Source: Mycolicibacterium mageritense (GTDB lineage Bacteria; Actinomycetota; Actinomycetes; Mycobacteriales; Mycobacteriaceae). From it: a stretch of 64,000 nucleotides of DNA. Under the pieces are notes generated by a model that did not search any database, was not told the DNA's origin, and was given only the letters and a program-made list of their open reading frames with translations. The first letter of the stretch is position 1. Each line of letters starts with the position of its first letter. Shown piece by piece: positions 47,026-55,367 of this stretch. The stretch is from the NCBI RefSeq assembly GCF_010727475.1, contig NZ_AP022567.1, forward strand, positions 3,100,001-3,164,000, given 5' to 3'. The position numbers were made by a program, and so were the translations under genes.

Positions 47026-49217
47026 CGCGCCACATACCTTTCCAGTCGGCGTTCGATGCGGCTCTGACCGAACGACAGCACCAGGCAGATCACCCAGTAG
47101 TACACCGCGGCCGTGCCGTACAGGGCGAAGAACTCGAACGTCGGTGCCGCCACGATCTGTGCCTGCCGCAAAAGTTCGGTCACCAGAATCGTCGAGGCCA
47201 GCGATGTGTCTTTGACCAGAGAGATCAGCGTGTTGGACAACGGCGGCACCGCTACCCGGGTGGCCTGCGGCAAGATGATGCGCCGCAGCGCTCCGACGTA
47301 GCTGAGCCCGATCGTCTCGGCGGCCTCCCACTGGCCCTTCGGGATGCTCTGGATGGCCGAGCGGATGATCTCGGCCGCGTAGCCACCCACGTTGAGACTG
47401 AACGCGATCACCGCGGCAGGGAACGGGTCGATCTTCACCCCGAACTCCGGCAGCGCGAAGAACACGATGAACAGCTGCACCAGCAGTGGGGTGCCGCGGA
47501 TGATCGAGATGTAGAAACGGGCGATGTTGCTCAGCACCACGTTCGACGACAGTCGGGCCAGCGCGACCCCCAGCGCGATCACCAGACCGATCGCGAAGCT
47601 GATGATGGTCAGCGGGATGGTTGCCGTGATGGCGGCCTTGGCCAGCGGCCAGAGGTTGTCCAGGATCAGCTGCCACGCCGACCGGACCTGCGGCGCCTGC
47701 GAATTCTGCCCGTCGTGCCCGGTACCCGGCGCGGCACCGGTGGCATCGGTCTTGAGGTAGCGCTGGGAGATCTCGGCCAGGGTGCCGTCGGCGCGGAGCT
47801 CGTCGAGCGCCCCGTTCAGTTCGGGCAGCAGGCCACTGTTCTTGCGGGCCGCGAAGCCCTGTTCGCTTTTCTCACCGACAGTGCCTGAGATCTTGATCGA
47901 CTTGTCGCCGGTCTCGGCGAGGTAGGCGTAGACGGCGATGCTGTCGTTGATGACGACGTCGACGCGGCCCTGGTTGAGCAGCGTGATGGCCTGCGTGAAG
48001 CCCTCGACGGCCTCGACGTCGGCCCCGGCCTTGCGTGCGATCTCCGACCAGTTGCTGGTGGCGTTCTCCGCGGCGGTCTTGCCCTTGACGTCGTCAAGCG
48101 TCTTGATGGAGTCGTCGTCGGCGCGGGTGACGATCACCCCCTCGCCGACCGAGTAGGGCTGCGACAGGTCGTACTTCCCCTGTCTCTCCGGCGTTATGGT
48201 GACTTCGTTGGCGACGATGTCGAATCGCTTGGCCTCCAACGCGGCGAAGATCGAGTCCCACGGCGTCTCGACGAATTCCACCGGCACACCGAGCTTTTCG
48301 CCGACGGCCTTCGCGACGTCGACGTCGTAGCCGACGAGCTTGCCGGTCGCGGGATCGTGGTAGCTGAACGGCGAGTACACGCCCTCGGTACCGACGCGCA
48401 ACACTCCGGCCGCCCGGATCGGATTCTCCGACGGCGCGCCGGTCGCATCCGCCTTGAGGTAGCGCTGAGAGATCTTGGCCAGCGTGCCGTCTGCGCGGAG
48501 CTGGCCGATCGCGTCGTTGAGTTCGGGCAGCATGCCGCTGTCCTTGCGGGCCGCGAACCCTTGTTCGCTCTTCTCGCCGACGGTGCCCGCGATCTTGACC
48601 GACTTGTCGCCGGTCTCGGCGAGGTAGGCGTAGACCGCGATGCTGTCGTTGACGACGACGTCGACGCGGCCCTGGTTGAGCAGCGTGATGGCCTGCGTGA
48701 AACCTTCCACGGTCTCGACGCGCGCTCCAGCCTTGCGCGCAACCTCCGACCAGTTGCTGGTGGCACTCTCGGCGGCGGTCTTGCCCTTGAGGTCGGCGAG
48801 CGAGGTGATCGAATTGTCGTCCGCGCGGGTGACGATCACCCCCTCGCCCACCGAATACGGCTGGGACAGATCATATTTGCCCTGACGCTCCGGGTTGATC
48901 GTGACTTCGTTGGCCACCACGTCGAACCGGTTGGCCTCCAGCGCCGCGAACATCGAGTCCCACGGTGTCTCGACGAATTCGACACGCACGCCCAGCTTCT
49001 CGCCGACAGCCTTGGCGACGTCGACGTCGTAGCCGACGAGTTCACCGGTCTTGGGATCGTGGTAGCTGAACGGCGCATACGTGCCCTCGGTGCCGACGCG
49101 GAGCACACCGGCGGACTTGAGGGGGTTGTCGCCGCCGCCCGAAGATCCGCATCCGGCGGTCAGCAGCGCACCGAGGATGACGATCGCGAGCAGGGCCCGC
49201 CGCAGGGAGTACCTCAC
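47022..49217 (-). CDS. Fused amino acid ABC receptor-receptor-permease (two binding domains)
   Basis: A 731-residue lipoprotein-permease fusion. The signal peptide ends in lipobox LTAGC (Cys23). Two nearly identical family-3 solute-binding domains follow (about residues 36-262 and 270-495), offset by 234 residues, then the HisM/GlnP-type permease from about 515 to 731 with GTPLLVQL and the EAA loop PKGQWEAAETIGLSY. The layout recalls GlnPQ of lactic acid bacteria, which likewise carries two tethered receptors per permease chain. As permeases dimerise, four receptors would surround one pore. The high similarity of the two domains points to recent duplication or gene conversion. The ligand is probably glutamine, glutamate or another polar amino acid. 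Confidence 0.9.
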   Translation of the reverse strand: MRYSLRRALLAIVILGALLTAGCGSSGGGDNPLKSAGVLRVGTEGTYAPFSYHDPKTGELVGYDVDVAKAVGEKLGVRVEFVETPWDSMFAALEANRFDVVANEVTINPERQGKYDLSQPYSVGEGVIVTRADDNSITSLADLKGKTAAESATSNWSEVARKAGARVETVEGFTQAITLLNQGRVDVVVNDSIAVYAYLAETGDKSVKIAGTVGEKSEQGFAARKDSGMLPELNDAIGQLRADGTLAKISQRYLKADATGAPSENPIRAAGVLRVGTEGVYSPFSYHDPATGKLVGYDVDVAKAVGEKLGVPVEFVETPWDSIFAALEAKRFDIVANEVTITPERQGKYDLSQPYSVGEGVIVTRADDDSIKTLDDVKGKTAAENATSNWSEIARKAGADVEAVEGFTQAITLLNQGRVDVVINDSIAVYAYLAETGDKSIKISGTVGEKSEQGFAARKNSGLLPELNGALDELRADGTLAEISQRYLKTDATGAAPGTGHDGQNSQAPQVRSAWQLILDNLWPLAKAAITATIPLTIISFAIGLVIALGVALARLSSNVVLSNIARFYISIIRGTPLLVQLFIVFFALPEFGVKIDPFPAAVIAFSLNVGGYAAEIIRSAIQSIPKGQWEAAETIGLSYVGALRRIILPQATRVAVPPLSNTLISLVKDTSLASTILVTELLRQAQIVAAPTFEFFALYGTAAVYYWVICLVLSFGQSRIERRLERYVAR
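47751..49112 (-). repeat. Internal tandem duplication (702-bp period) of the binding-domain sequence
   Basis: The copies are about 48411-49112 and 47751-48410. Long stretches such as VGYDVDVAKAVGEKLGV, KYDLSQPYSVGEGVIVTRAD and FTQAITLLNQGRVDVV are identical in both at protein level. It is a coding repeat inside the fused transporter gene. Confidence 0.9.
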
Positions 49218-49261
49218 TGCCGCAACCTAGCAATGCGCTGGGAAATCCCGAAGGGTTCTGC

Positions 49262-50143
49262 TCATCCGGGCTGGTAAATCCATGGTTGGCGGGGCAGGGC
49301 GGCCGGGTCGAACTCGGCCAGCATGCCTGCGACGGTGGTCGCCGCGTATCCGAGTGAGCCGGCGATCTGCTCGAGCGCACGGTCGACGCCGATCTCGGCG
49401 AGCGTCACCGCGCCGTCGCGTTTGGCCAGCCGCGCGCCGTCCTCGTTGAGCACGAGTGGCACATGGGCGTACGTGGGCTCCGGGTAGCCGAGTAGCCGCG
49501 CCAGGTACGCCTGGCGCGGCGACGAACTCAACAGGTCGTCGCCGCGCACGATCTGATCCACACCGGAGGCCGCGTCATCGACCACCACCGCCAGGTTGTA
49601 CGCCGGTACACCGTCGCCGCGCCGGACCACGAAATCGTCGACGATGCCGGTGTAGCTGCCGTGCACCAGATCGGTGACCGTGCCGACGAACGTGTCGGTG
49701 CGTAGCCGCAGCGCGGGCGGGCGCCCGGTCTCGGCCCGGCGGCTCTCGCGCTCGACGGCGGTCAGCTCGCGGCACGTGCCGGGGTAGGCGCCCTGAGGTG
49801 CATGGGGGGCTTGCGGAGCCTGCGCGATATCTTTTCTGCTGCAATAGCATTCGTACAGCAGGCCGTCATCCTGCAGTTGCTTGATCACGGCGTCGTAGCG
49901 GTCCCGGTGGCCCGTCTGCCATTCCACCGGAGCGTCCCAGGTGAGCCCGATCGCCGCGAGGTCATCGACCTGCCGGGTGCCGATGTCGCTGAACGTTCGG
50001 TCGTCGAGGTCTTCGACCCGCAGCAGGAACCGACGCCCCGTCGATCGCGCGAACAACCACGCCAGCACCGCGGTGCGCAGATTGCCGATGTGCAGGTCGG
50101 CCGACGGGCTCGGCGCGAACCGTCCGGCGGGGGCGAGGCTCAC
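49262..50143 (-). CDS. gluQ: GluQ-RS, glutamyl-queuosine tRNA(Asp) synthetase
   Basis: A 293-residue truncated glutamyl-tRNA synthetase lacking the anticodon-binding domain. HIGN is at residues 18-21, Zn ligands are in ECYCSRKD and YPGTC, and ARLAKRDGAV is the KMSKS-equivalent. It attaches glutamate to queuosine at the anticodon of tRNA-Asp. Its presence with tgt (39742) means this strain is equipped to use queuosine. A GTG start is used. Confidence 0.9.
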   Translation of the reverse strand: MSLAPAGRFAPSPSADLHIGNLRTAVLAWLFARSTGRRFLLRVEDLDDRTFSDIGTRQVDDLAAIGLTWDAPVEWQTGHRDRYDAVIKQLQDDGLLYECYCSRKDIAQAPQAPHAPQGAYPGTCRELTAVERESRRAETGRPPALRLRTDTFVGTVTDLVHGSYTGIVDDFVVRRGDGVPAYNLAVVVDDAASGVDQIVRGDDLLSSSPRQAYLARLLGYPEPTYAHVPLVLNEDGARLAKRDGAVTLAEIGVDRALEQIAGSLGYAATTVAGMLAEFDPAALPRQPWIYQPG

Positions 50144-50156
50144 GCCCGCAATCTAG

Positions 50157-50525
50157 CTAACGACGCTCCCACGGCGCCGTCTCGCCCATCTTCTCGTAGT
50201 ACTTGGCGAGGTGGCTCTTGACGCGGTCGATGTCTTCTTTCGGCAGGTCGATGCCGCCGCGGGCGCCGTCCATGATCCCGCCCGCGGCCATCACGCCACG
50301 CGGCACAGCTTCGAGCTTGCCGCCGATCACATCGGCGATCAGCAGCTTGTAAGCCGTGAAGTTGTCCTTCTCGTCCTTGTCGTACCAGACATGCGCGTCG
50401 CGGTATTTCGCGTTGGGCTCGTCCTGCGCGTCGGCCCACTTCCGTACCCGTTTGTCCGCCGCGTCGCCGTCCCACTCCCGATCCCGGTCGGCGAGCGGCA
50501 GATCCTGAAATGCAGTCACAGACAT
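50157..50525 (-). CDS. Conserved hypothetical protein
   Basis: A 122-residue, highly charged cytoplasmic protein (WADAQDEPNAKYRDAHVWYDKDEKDNF). It has no signal peptide, membrane helix or cysteine. ATG 50525 starts MSVTAFQDLPLADRDREWDG. Domains of this look occur as parts of phage-associated proteins, but I cannot assign a function. It precedes gluQ on the same strand (13-bp gap) and is divergent from the carboxylesterase. Confidence 0.65.
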   Translation of the reverse strand: MSVTAFQDLPLADRDREWDGDAADKRVRKWADAQDEPNAKYRDAHVWYDKDEKDNFTAYKLLIADVIGGKLEAVPRGVMAAGGIMDGARGGIDLPKEDIDRVKSHLAKYYEKMGETAPWERR

Positions 50526-50575
50526 GCTGGTGGCATGCCCGATCGCGGGCGGTGGTAAACGCTAGCGTGGGGCGC

Positions 50576-51877
50576 GTGCGGGAGCGACACGTCAGGGGCG
50601 GCACGATCCAGGTCGAACACCGAGACGGGCTGGTGCGCGCACGGGGTGTGCGCTACGGCACCGCCAAGCGATTCGCGGTGCCCGAACCGCCCGCGGGCTG
50701 GTCAGGCGTGCGGGATGCGACGCAACCGGGGCCGGCGTGCCCGCAGCGGCCGTCGCGGCTGTCCTGGGTCGCCGGGGACGTGCTCGAGGGGCTGACCACC
50801 AACGAGCACTGCCTCGTGCTCAGCGTGACGGCCCCGGCCGACGCGCACCGCTTGCCGGTCATGGTGTGGTTCCACGGCGGCGCGTACGTCGCGGGTAGCG
50901 GTGAATCGGCCAAATACGATCCGGGGCTCCTGGCCCGTGCAGGCCACGTGGTGGTGGTCAACGTCAGCTACCGCCTGGGCATCTTCGGCTATCTCGTCCC
51001 ACCCGGCGCAGGTGAGGACAACCTGGGGCTGCGCGATCAGATCCTGGCGTTGCACTGGGTGCGCGACAACATCGCGGCGTTCGGTGGCGACCCGGCCAAC
51101 GTCACCCTCTTCGGCCAGTCCGCCGGGGCGCATTCGGTCATGTCACTCATGTTGTGCGAGGACGCCGCCGGGCTCTTCCACCGCGCGATCCTGCAGAGCG
51201 CTCCACTGGAACTGGACGACGGGCGCGATGACATGGCACAGCAGATGGGCTCCGCAATGGCGACCAGCCTGGCGGGCGCCGACCCGGCCGAGGTCAGTGT
51301 CGAACGGCTGCTCGTTGCCGAAGCCGCCGCGGTCGCGGCCGCGCAGGGCTTCGGCCTTCTCGGTGGCCTGGCGTTCGCACCACGGCTGGGCCGTGCGCCG
51401 CTGCCGGCACCCGCCGACGTGCCCGCGGCGATCGCCGACGCCGCAGGGCGCATCGAGCTATTCATCGGATATACCAAGGACGATGCCGCGCCGTTCGTCG
51501 CAATGGACCCCCGCGTCGCGAGGCTCAACCGGACGCCCGCCCTCGGCCGCATTGCGGTCCGGGCCGGTTCGCGAGCGATGACCAAGCGGGCGTTCGGTGC
51601 TCCCGCCGAACGACTGGCCGCGGCCTGGCGGAAACACGGTGGCCGGGTCGGCGAATATCGATTCGACTGGACGCCGGCCGGGTCGCCGCTCGGGGCGTGT
51701 CACTGCCTCGAGCTGCCGTTCCTGTTCGGCTCACCGCAGGCCTGGTCGGATGCCCCGATGCTCGGGCCGACGCGCAGCATCGACACCCAGCTGGCCAACG
51801 AGATGCGTTCGCAGTGGGCGCAATTCGCCCACCGCGGGGTGGAATCCCTGCCCGAGCCGGTCCTACGGTTCGGCTAG
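50576..51877 (+). CDS. Type-B carboxylesterase
   Basis: A 433-residue alpha/beta hydrolase of the carboxylesterase type B family. HGGAYVAGSG forms the oxyanion hole, the nucleophile is Ser in FGQSAGAHS, and the GACHCLELPFLFG segment carries the catalytic His. It is somewhat short for the family (usually about 500). It has no signal peptide, so it is intracellular. GTG 50576 or 50567 could start it. Substrate unknown. Its end overlaps the convergent ligC stop by 4 bp. Confidence 0.83.
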   Translation: MRERHVRGGTIQVEHRDGLVRARGVRYGTAKRFAVPEPPAGWSGVRDATQPGPACPQRPSRLSWVAGDVLEGLTTNEHCLVLSVTAPADAHRLPVMVWFHGGAYVAGSGESAKYDPGLLARAGHVVVVNVSYRLGIFGYLVPPGAGEDNLGLRDQILALHWVRDNIAAFGGDPANVTLFGQSAGAHSVMSLMLCEDAAGLFHRAILQSAPLELDDGRDDMAQQMGSAMATSLAGADPAEVSVERLLVAEAAAVAAAQGFGLLGGLAFAPRLGRAPLPAPADVPAAIADAAGRIELFIGYTKDDAAPFVAMDPRVARLNRTPALGRIAVRAGSRAMTKRAFGAPAERLAAAWRKHGGRVGEYRFDWTPAGSPLGACHCLELPFLFGSPQAWSDAPMLGPTRSIDTQLANEMRSQWAQFAHRGVESLPEPVLRFG

Positions 51878-52947
51878 CGTGAGAGCCCGGGCACGATATC
51901 GCCGAGGTTGAACATGACCGGCTGGTCGAGTTGGGCGTACGTGCACGACCGCGGATCCCGGTCCGGGCGCCATCGGTTGAACTGCGCGGTGTGGCGGAAC
52001 CGACGTCCTTCCATGTGGTCATAACGCACCTCGACGACGCGTTCGGGGCGCAGCGGCACGAACGAGAGATCCTTGCCCGCGTTCCAGCGGGAGCCGCCGC
52101 CATATCTACGTGCGAGGTCGGGATCGGCGGCGACCTGCGCGGCCCAGTTCCACGGATGGTCGTCGAAAGTGGTGACCAGCGCCTGCAATTCGGTGAACAA
52201 CGCGCGGCGTTGCACCATCGGGAAGGCACCGACGACCCCGACCGAGGCGAGTTCGCCGTCGCCCGTGTAGAGGCCCAGGAGAAGTGAACCGACAGCGTCC
52301 GCACCCGATTTGTGAAGCCGGTAGCCCGCGACCACACAGTCGGCCGTCCGCTGGTGCTTGATCTTGACCATGACCCGTTTGTCGGGCTGGTAGGTGAGGT
52401 TGAGTGGCTTCGCGATCAGCCCGTCGAGGCCGGCTCCCTCGAACTCGTCGAACCACTGCCGGGCCGTGTCCAGATCGGTAGTCGCCGGCGTGACGTGGAA
52501 CGAGCGGCCCACGTGCGCAAGCGCGTCGACCAGCGCGGCGCGCCGCTCGCTGAACGGCCGTCCCATCAGGTCGTCGTCGCCGAGCGCCAGCAGGTCGAAT
52601 GCGACGAAGTGCGCCGGCGTCTGCTCGGCGAGCATCCGCACGCGCGATGCGGCCGGGTGCAGACGCAGTTGGAGCGCCTCGAAATCCAGGCCCTGGTCCA
52701 CGGGCAGCACGATCTCGCCGTCGACGACGCACCGGGGCGGCAGCTCGGCGCGGGCGGCCTCGACGAGTTCGGGGAAGTACCGGGTCATGGGCCGCTCGTT
52801 ACGGCTGCCCAGTTCGACCTCGTCACCGTCGCGGAAGCAGATCGACCGGAAGCCGTCCCACTTGGGCTCGTAGGACATGCCCGCCGGGATCGTCGTAACC
52901 GGCTTCGCCAGCATCGGCGACACGGGCGGCATCACGGGCAGCTGCAT
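51874..52947 (-). CDS. ligC: LigC-type ATP-dependent DNA ligase (copy matching M. tuberculosis LigC)
   Basis: A 357-residue minimal ATP-dependent DNA ligase. Motif I is YEPKWDGFR with adenylated Lys29, motif III is in VAFDLLALG, motif IV is LDGLIAK and motif V is VMVKIKH. An OB-fold ends in the FRHTAQFNRWRPDR segment. It seals nicks in excision repair together with PrimC. As I recall M. tuberculosis LigC (Rv3731), this copy is closer to it than the divergent ligase at 53181. The ATG opens a 233-bp divergent region. Confidence 0.9.
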   Translation of the reverse strand: MQLPVMPPVSPMLAKPVTTIPAGMSYEPKWDGFRSICFRDGDEVELGSRNERPMTRYFPELVEAARAELPPRCVVDGEIVLPVDQGLDFEALQLRLHPAASRVRMLAEQTPAHFVAFDLLALGDDDLMGRPFSERRAALVDALAHVGRSFHVTPATTDLDTARQWFDEFEGAGLDGLIAKPLNLTYQPDKRVMVKIKHQRTADCVVAGYRLHKSGADAVGSLLLGLYTGDGELASVGVVGAFPMVQRRALFTELQALVTTFDDHPWNWAAQVAADPDLARRYGGGSRWNAGKDLSFVPLRPERVVEVRYDHMEGRRFRHTAQFNRWRPDRDPRSCTYAQLDQPVMFNLGDIVPGLSR

Positions 52948-53180
52948 GGGGACCAGTATTCACGCGTGTGGACTTCCGGAATTGTGGCTATTCAACAAGC
53001 GCAACGACGTCCGGCCGAGTCGCGAGGCAAGAGCGGGAGTACCGGGTTTCAGGCGGCCTCCTAGGGCATGCGTCAAGCAGAGCGTGACTGGTCCCACCCG
53101 CCGCCGGACGGTCCGTCGATGAGTCTCGGACGGCGCGGCGGTCTAGATCCATGACACCCCGATGGATCAGGATGGTGATT
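52948..53180. other. 233-bp divergent intergenic region between the two ligase genes
   Basis: No open frame with a credible start, RNA gene or strong palindrome was found. It presumably holds promoters for both ligC copies. A short GGACGG-containing repeat near 53103-53133 is imperfect. Confidence 0.4.
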
Positions 53181-54227
53181 GTGGACTTACCCGTACTGCC
53201 GCCGCTGGAACCGATGCTCGCCAAGGCGCAGGTGAAGGTGCCCGATGACGCGGGCGTGTGGTCTTACGAGCCGAAATGGGACGGCTTCCGCGCCCTGGTG
53301 TTCCGGGACGGCGACGACGTCGTGGTGCAGTCCCGCAGCGGTAAGGAGCTGGGTCGGTACTTTCCGGAGCTGCTCGACTCGTTGCGCGACGAGCTCGCGG
53401 ACCGGTGTGTCCTCGACGGCGAAGTCGTGGTGCCCCGCGAGATCGACGGTCGGATCCGGCTCGACTGGGAGTCGCTGTCGCAGCGCATTCACCCGGCAGA
53501 ATCCCGCATCCGCATGCTGGCCGAGCAGACGCCCGCGCACTTCATCGGTTTCGACGCGCTCGCGACGGGTGACAAGTCCTTGCTCGACGAGCCGTTCCGG
53601 GTCCGCCGGGAAGCCCTGATCGACGCCGTGAAGGAAAAACAGTGGTGTCATGTCACGCGCACCACCGAGGATCCCGCGCTGGGCACCGAGTGGCTCAAGA
53701 CTTTCGAGGGCGCGGGCCTGGACGGCGTGATCGCCAAGAAACTCGACGGGCCCTACTTGCCGGGCAAGCGTGAGATGGTGAAGATCAAGCACCATCGTGA
53801 CGCCGACTGTGTGGCCATCGGCTATCGCATCCACAAGAGCGGCGAAGGGGTCGGATCGATCCTGCTCGGCCTGTACCGCGACGACGGCGAGCTCCAGATG
53901 GTCGGTGGCGCAGCGTCGTTCACCGCGAAAGATCGGCTCAAGCTGTTGGCCGACCTGGAACCGCTGCGGGAGGGCGACGAAGTACGCGAAGGTGATCCGA
54001 GCCGGTGGAACTCGGCGGCGGACAAGCGCTGGATTCCGGTGCGCCCCGAACGGGTATGCGAGGTGGCGTATGACCAGATGGAGGGCAACACGGTGCACGG
54101 GAAGCGGTTTCGGCACGCGGTGAAATTCCTGCGCTGGCGGCCCGACCGCGAGCCGTCGAGCTGCCGGTTCGACCAGCTCGACGCGCCGCTCAACTACGAC
54201 CTCTACGACGTCCTGGAGTCACGCTGA
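53181..54227 (+). CDS. ligC: LigC-type ATP-dependent DNA ligase (second copy, coupled to primC)
   Basis: A 348-residue minimal ligase paralogous to the one at 51874. Motif I is YEPKWDGFR with Lys32, motif IV is LDGVIAKKLDG, motif V is MVKIKHHR and the OB-fold is GKRFRHAVKFLRWRPDR. GTG 53181 starts MDLPVLPPLEPML and has AGGA 8 nt upstream; ATG 53172 is an alternative. The stop overlaps the primC start (TGATG), so ligase and primase-polymerase are co-translated, which favours a joint role in gap filling and sealing. Confidence 0.9.
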   Translation: MDLPVLPPLEPMLAKAQVKVPDDAGVWSYEPKWDGFRALVFRDGDDVVVQSRSGKELGRYFPELLDSLRDELADRCVLDGEVVVPREIDGRIRLDWESLSQRIHPAESRIRMLAEQTPAHFIGFDALATGDKSLLDEPFRVRREALIDAVKEKQWCHVTRTTEDPALGTEWLKTFEGAGLDGVIAKKLDGPYLPGKREMVKIKHHRDADCVAIGYRIHKSGEGVGSILLGLYRDDGELQMVGGAASFTAKDRLKLLADLEPLREGDEVREGDPSRWNSAADKRWIPVRPERVCEVAYDQMEGNTVHGKRFRHAVKFLRWRPDREPSSCRFDQLDAPLNYDLYDVLESR

Positions 54228-55270
54228 TGGCAACGCCCGCAACCGAACTCGACGTCGACGGCATCAAGGTCAGGTTCACCAACCCGGACAAGGTGTACTA
54301 CCCGAAACTGGGCAAGAACGGCACCAAGGGCAAGTTGATGGACTACTACCTGTCGGTGGCCGACCGCATGGTGGCGCTGCTGAAGGACCGGCCCACGCAT
54401 CTGCAGCGGTTTCCCGACGGCATCGACGGTGAGGAGATCTATCAGAAGCGTGTGCCACAGAAGCATCCCGATTACCTGGAGACCTGCGTCGTCACGTTCC
54501 CGTCGGGCCGGACCGCCGACGCACTCAAGGTGACCCACCCCGCGTCGATCGCCTGGGCCGCGCAGATGGGCACCATCACGCTGCACCCGTGGCAGGTGCG
54601 GTGCCCGGACACCGAGCATCCCGACGAGCTGCGCATCGACCTGGACCCGCAACCCGGTACGGGCTTCAAGGAGGCCCGCACCATCGCATGCGACGTGCTC
54701 AAGCCGCTGCTCGACGAACTCGGCCTGGTCGGCTATCCCAAGACCTCGGGCGGCCGCGGCGTGCACGTGTTCCTCCGCATCAAGACCGATTGGGATTTCA
54801 TCGAGGTGCGCCGCGCCGGCATCGCGCTGGCCCGCGAGATCGAGCGCCGGGCACCCGATGCGGTCACGACGTCGTGGTGGAAGGAAGAGCGGGGCGAGCG
54901 GCTGTTCATCGACTACAACCAGAACGCGCGCGACCGCACGTTCGCGTCGGCCTACTCGGCGCGCAAGACGCCGATTGCGACGGTCTCGACGCCCCTGACG
55001 TGGGGCGAGCTGGCCGACGCCGACCCCGACGACTACACGATCGCGACCGTGCCGGATTTCCTTGCCGGACGCGATGATCCGTGGGCCGGAATCGATTCGA
55101 AGAAGCAGTCGATCAAACCGCTGCTGGACATGGTCGCCGCCGACGAGGAGCGTGGGCTCGGAGATCTGCCGTACCCGCCGAACTATCCGAAGATGCCGGG
55201 CGAGCCGCCGCGCGTGCAGCCGAGCAAGAAGGTCGCCGAGCACTGGGACGACGAGGGCAACCGGCGCTAG
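54227..55270 (+). CDS. primC: PrimC, archaeo-eukaryotic primase-type repair polymerase
   Basis: A 347-residue stand-alone LigD-polymerase-like protein of the AEP superfamily. Metal ligands are in RIDLDPQPG (Asp138, Asp140) and LFIDYNQN (Asp229), with His180 in SGGRGVHVF. Prim-PolC enzymes of mycobacteria fill short gaps, preferring ribonucleotides, and work with LigC in a Ku-independent excision repair pathway. The TGATG coupling to ligC supports this. A 19-bp inverted repeat ends the transcript. Confidence 0.92.
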   Translation: MATPATELDVDGIKVRFTNPDKVYYPKLGKNGTKGKLMDYYLSVADRMVALLKDRPTHLQRFPDGIDGEEIYQKRVPQKHPDYLETCVVTFPSGRTADALKVTHPASIAWAAQMGTITLHPWQVRCPDTEHPDELRIDLDPQPGTGFKEARTIACDVLKPLLDELGLVGYPKTSGGRGVHVFLRIKTDWDFIEVRRAGIALAREIERRAPDAVTTSWWKEERGERLFIDYNQNARDRTFASAYSARKTPIATVSTPLTWGELADADPDDYTIATVPDFLAGRDDPWAGIDSKKQSIKPLLDMVAADEERGLGDLPYPPNYPKMPGEPPRVQPSKKVAEHWDDEGNRR

Positions 55271-55276
55271 GCCACC

Positions 55277-55329
55277 GATCTGAGCTTGTGTACCAACATT
55301 CGGCGAAAAGTGGTACGCAAGCTCAGATC
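55277..55329 (+). terminator. 19-bp inverted repeat after primC
   Basis: GATCTGAGCTTGTGTACCA (55277-55295) pairs with 55311-55329 with one G-U pair. The 15-nt loop contains CGAAAAG, as in the 15880 hairpin. It lies between primC and the phosphoesterase gene on the same strand and probably separates their transcripts. Confidence 0.65.
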
Positions 55330-55367
55330 CGTCGGAGATCGAAAACGCGCCCAGTACGCTCGCTGTA

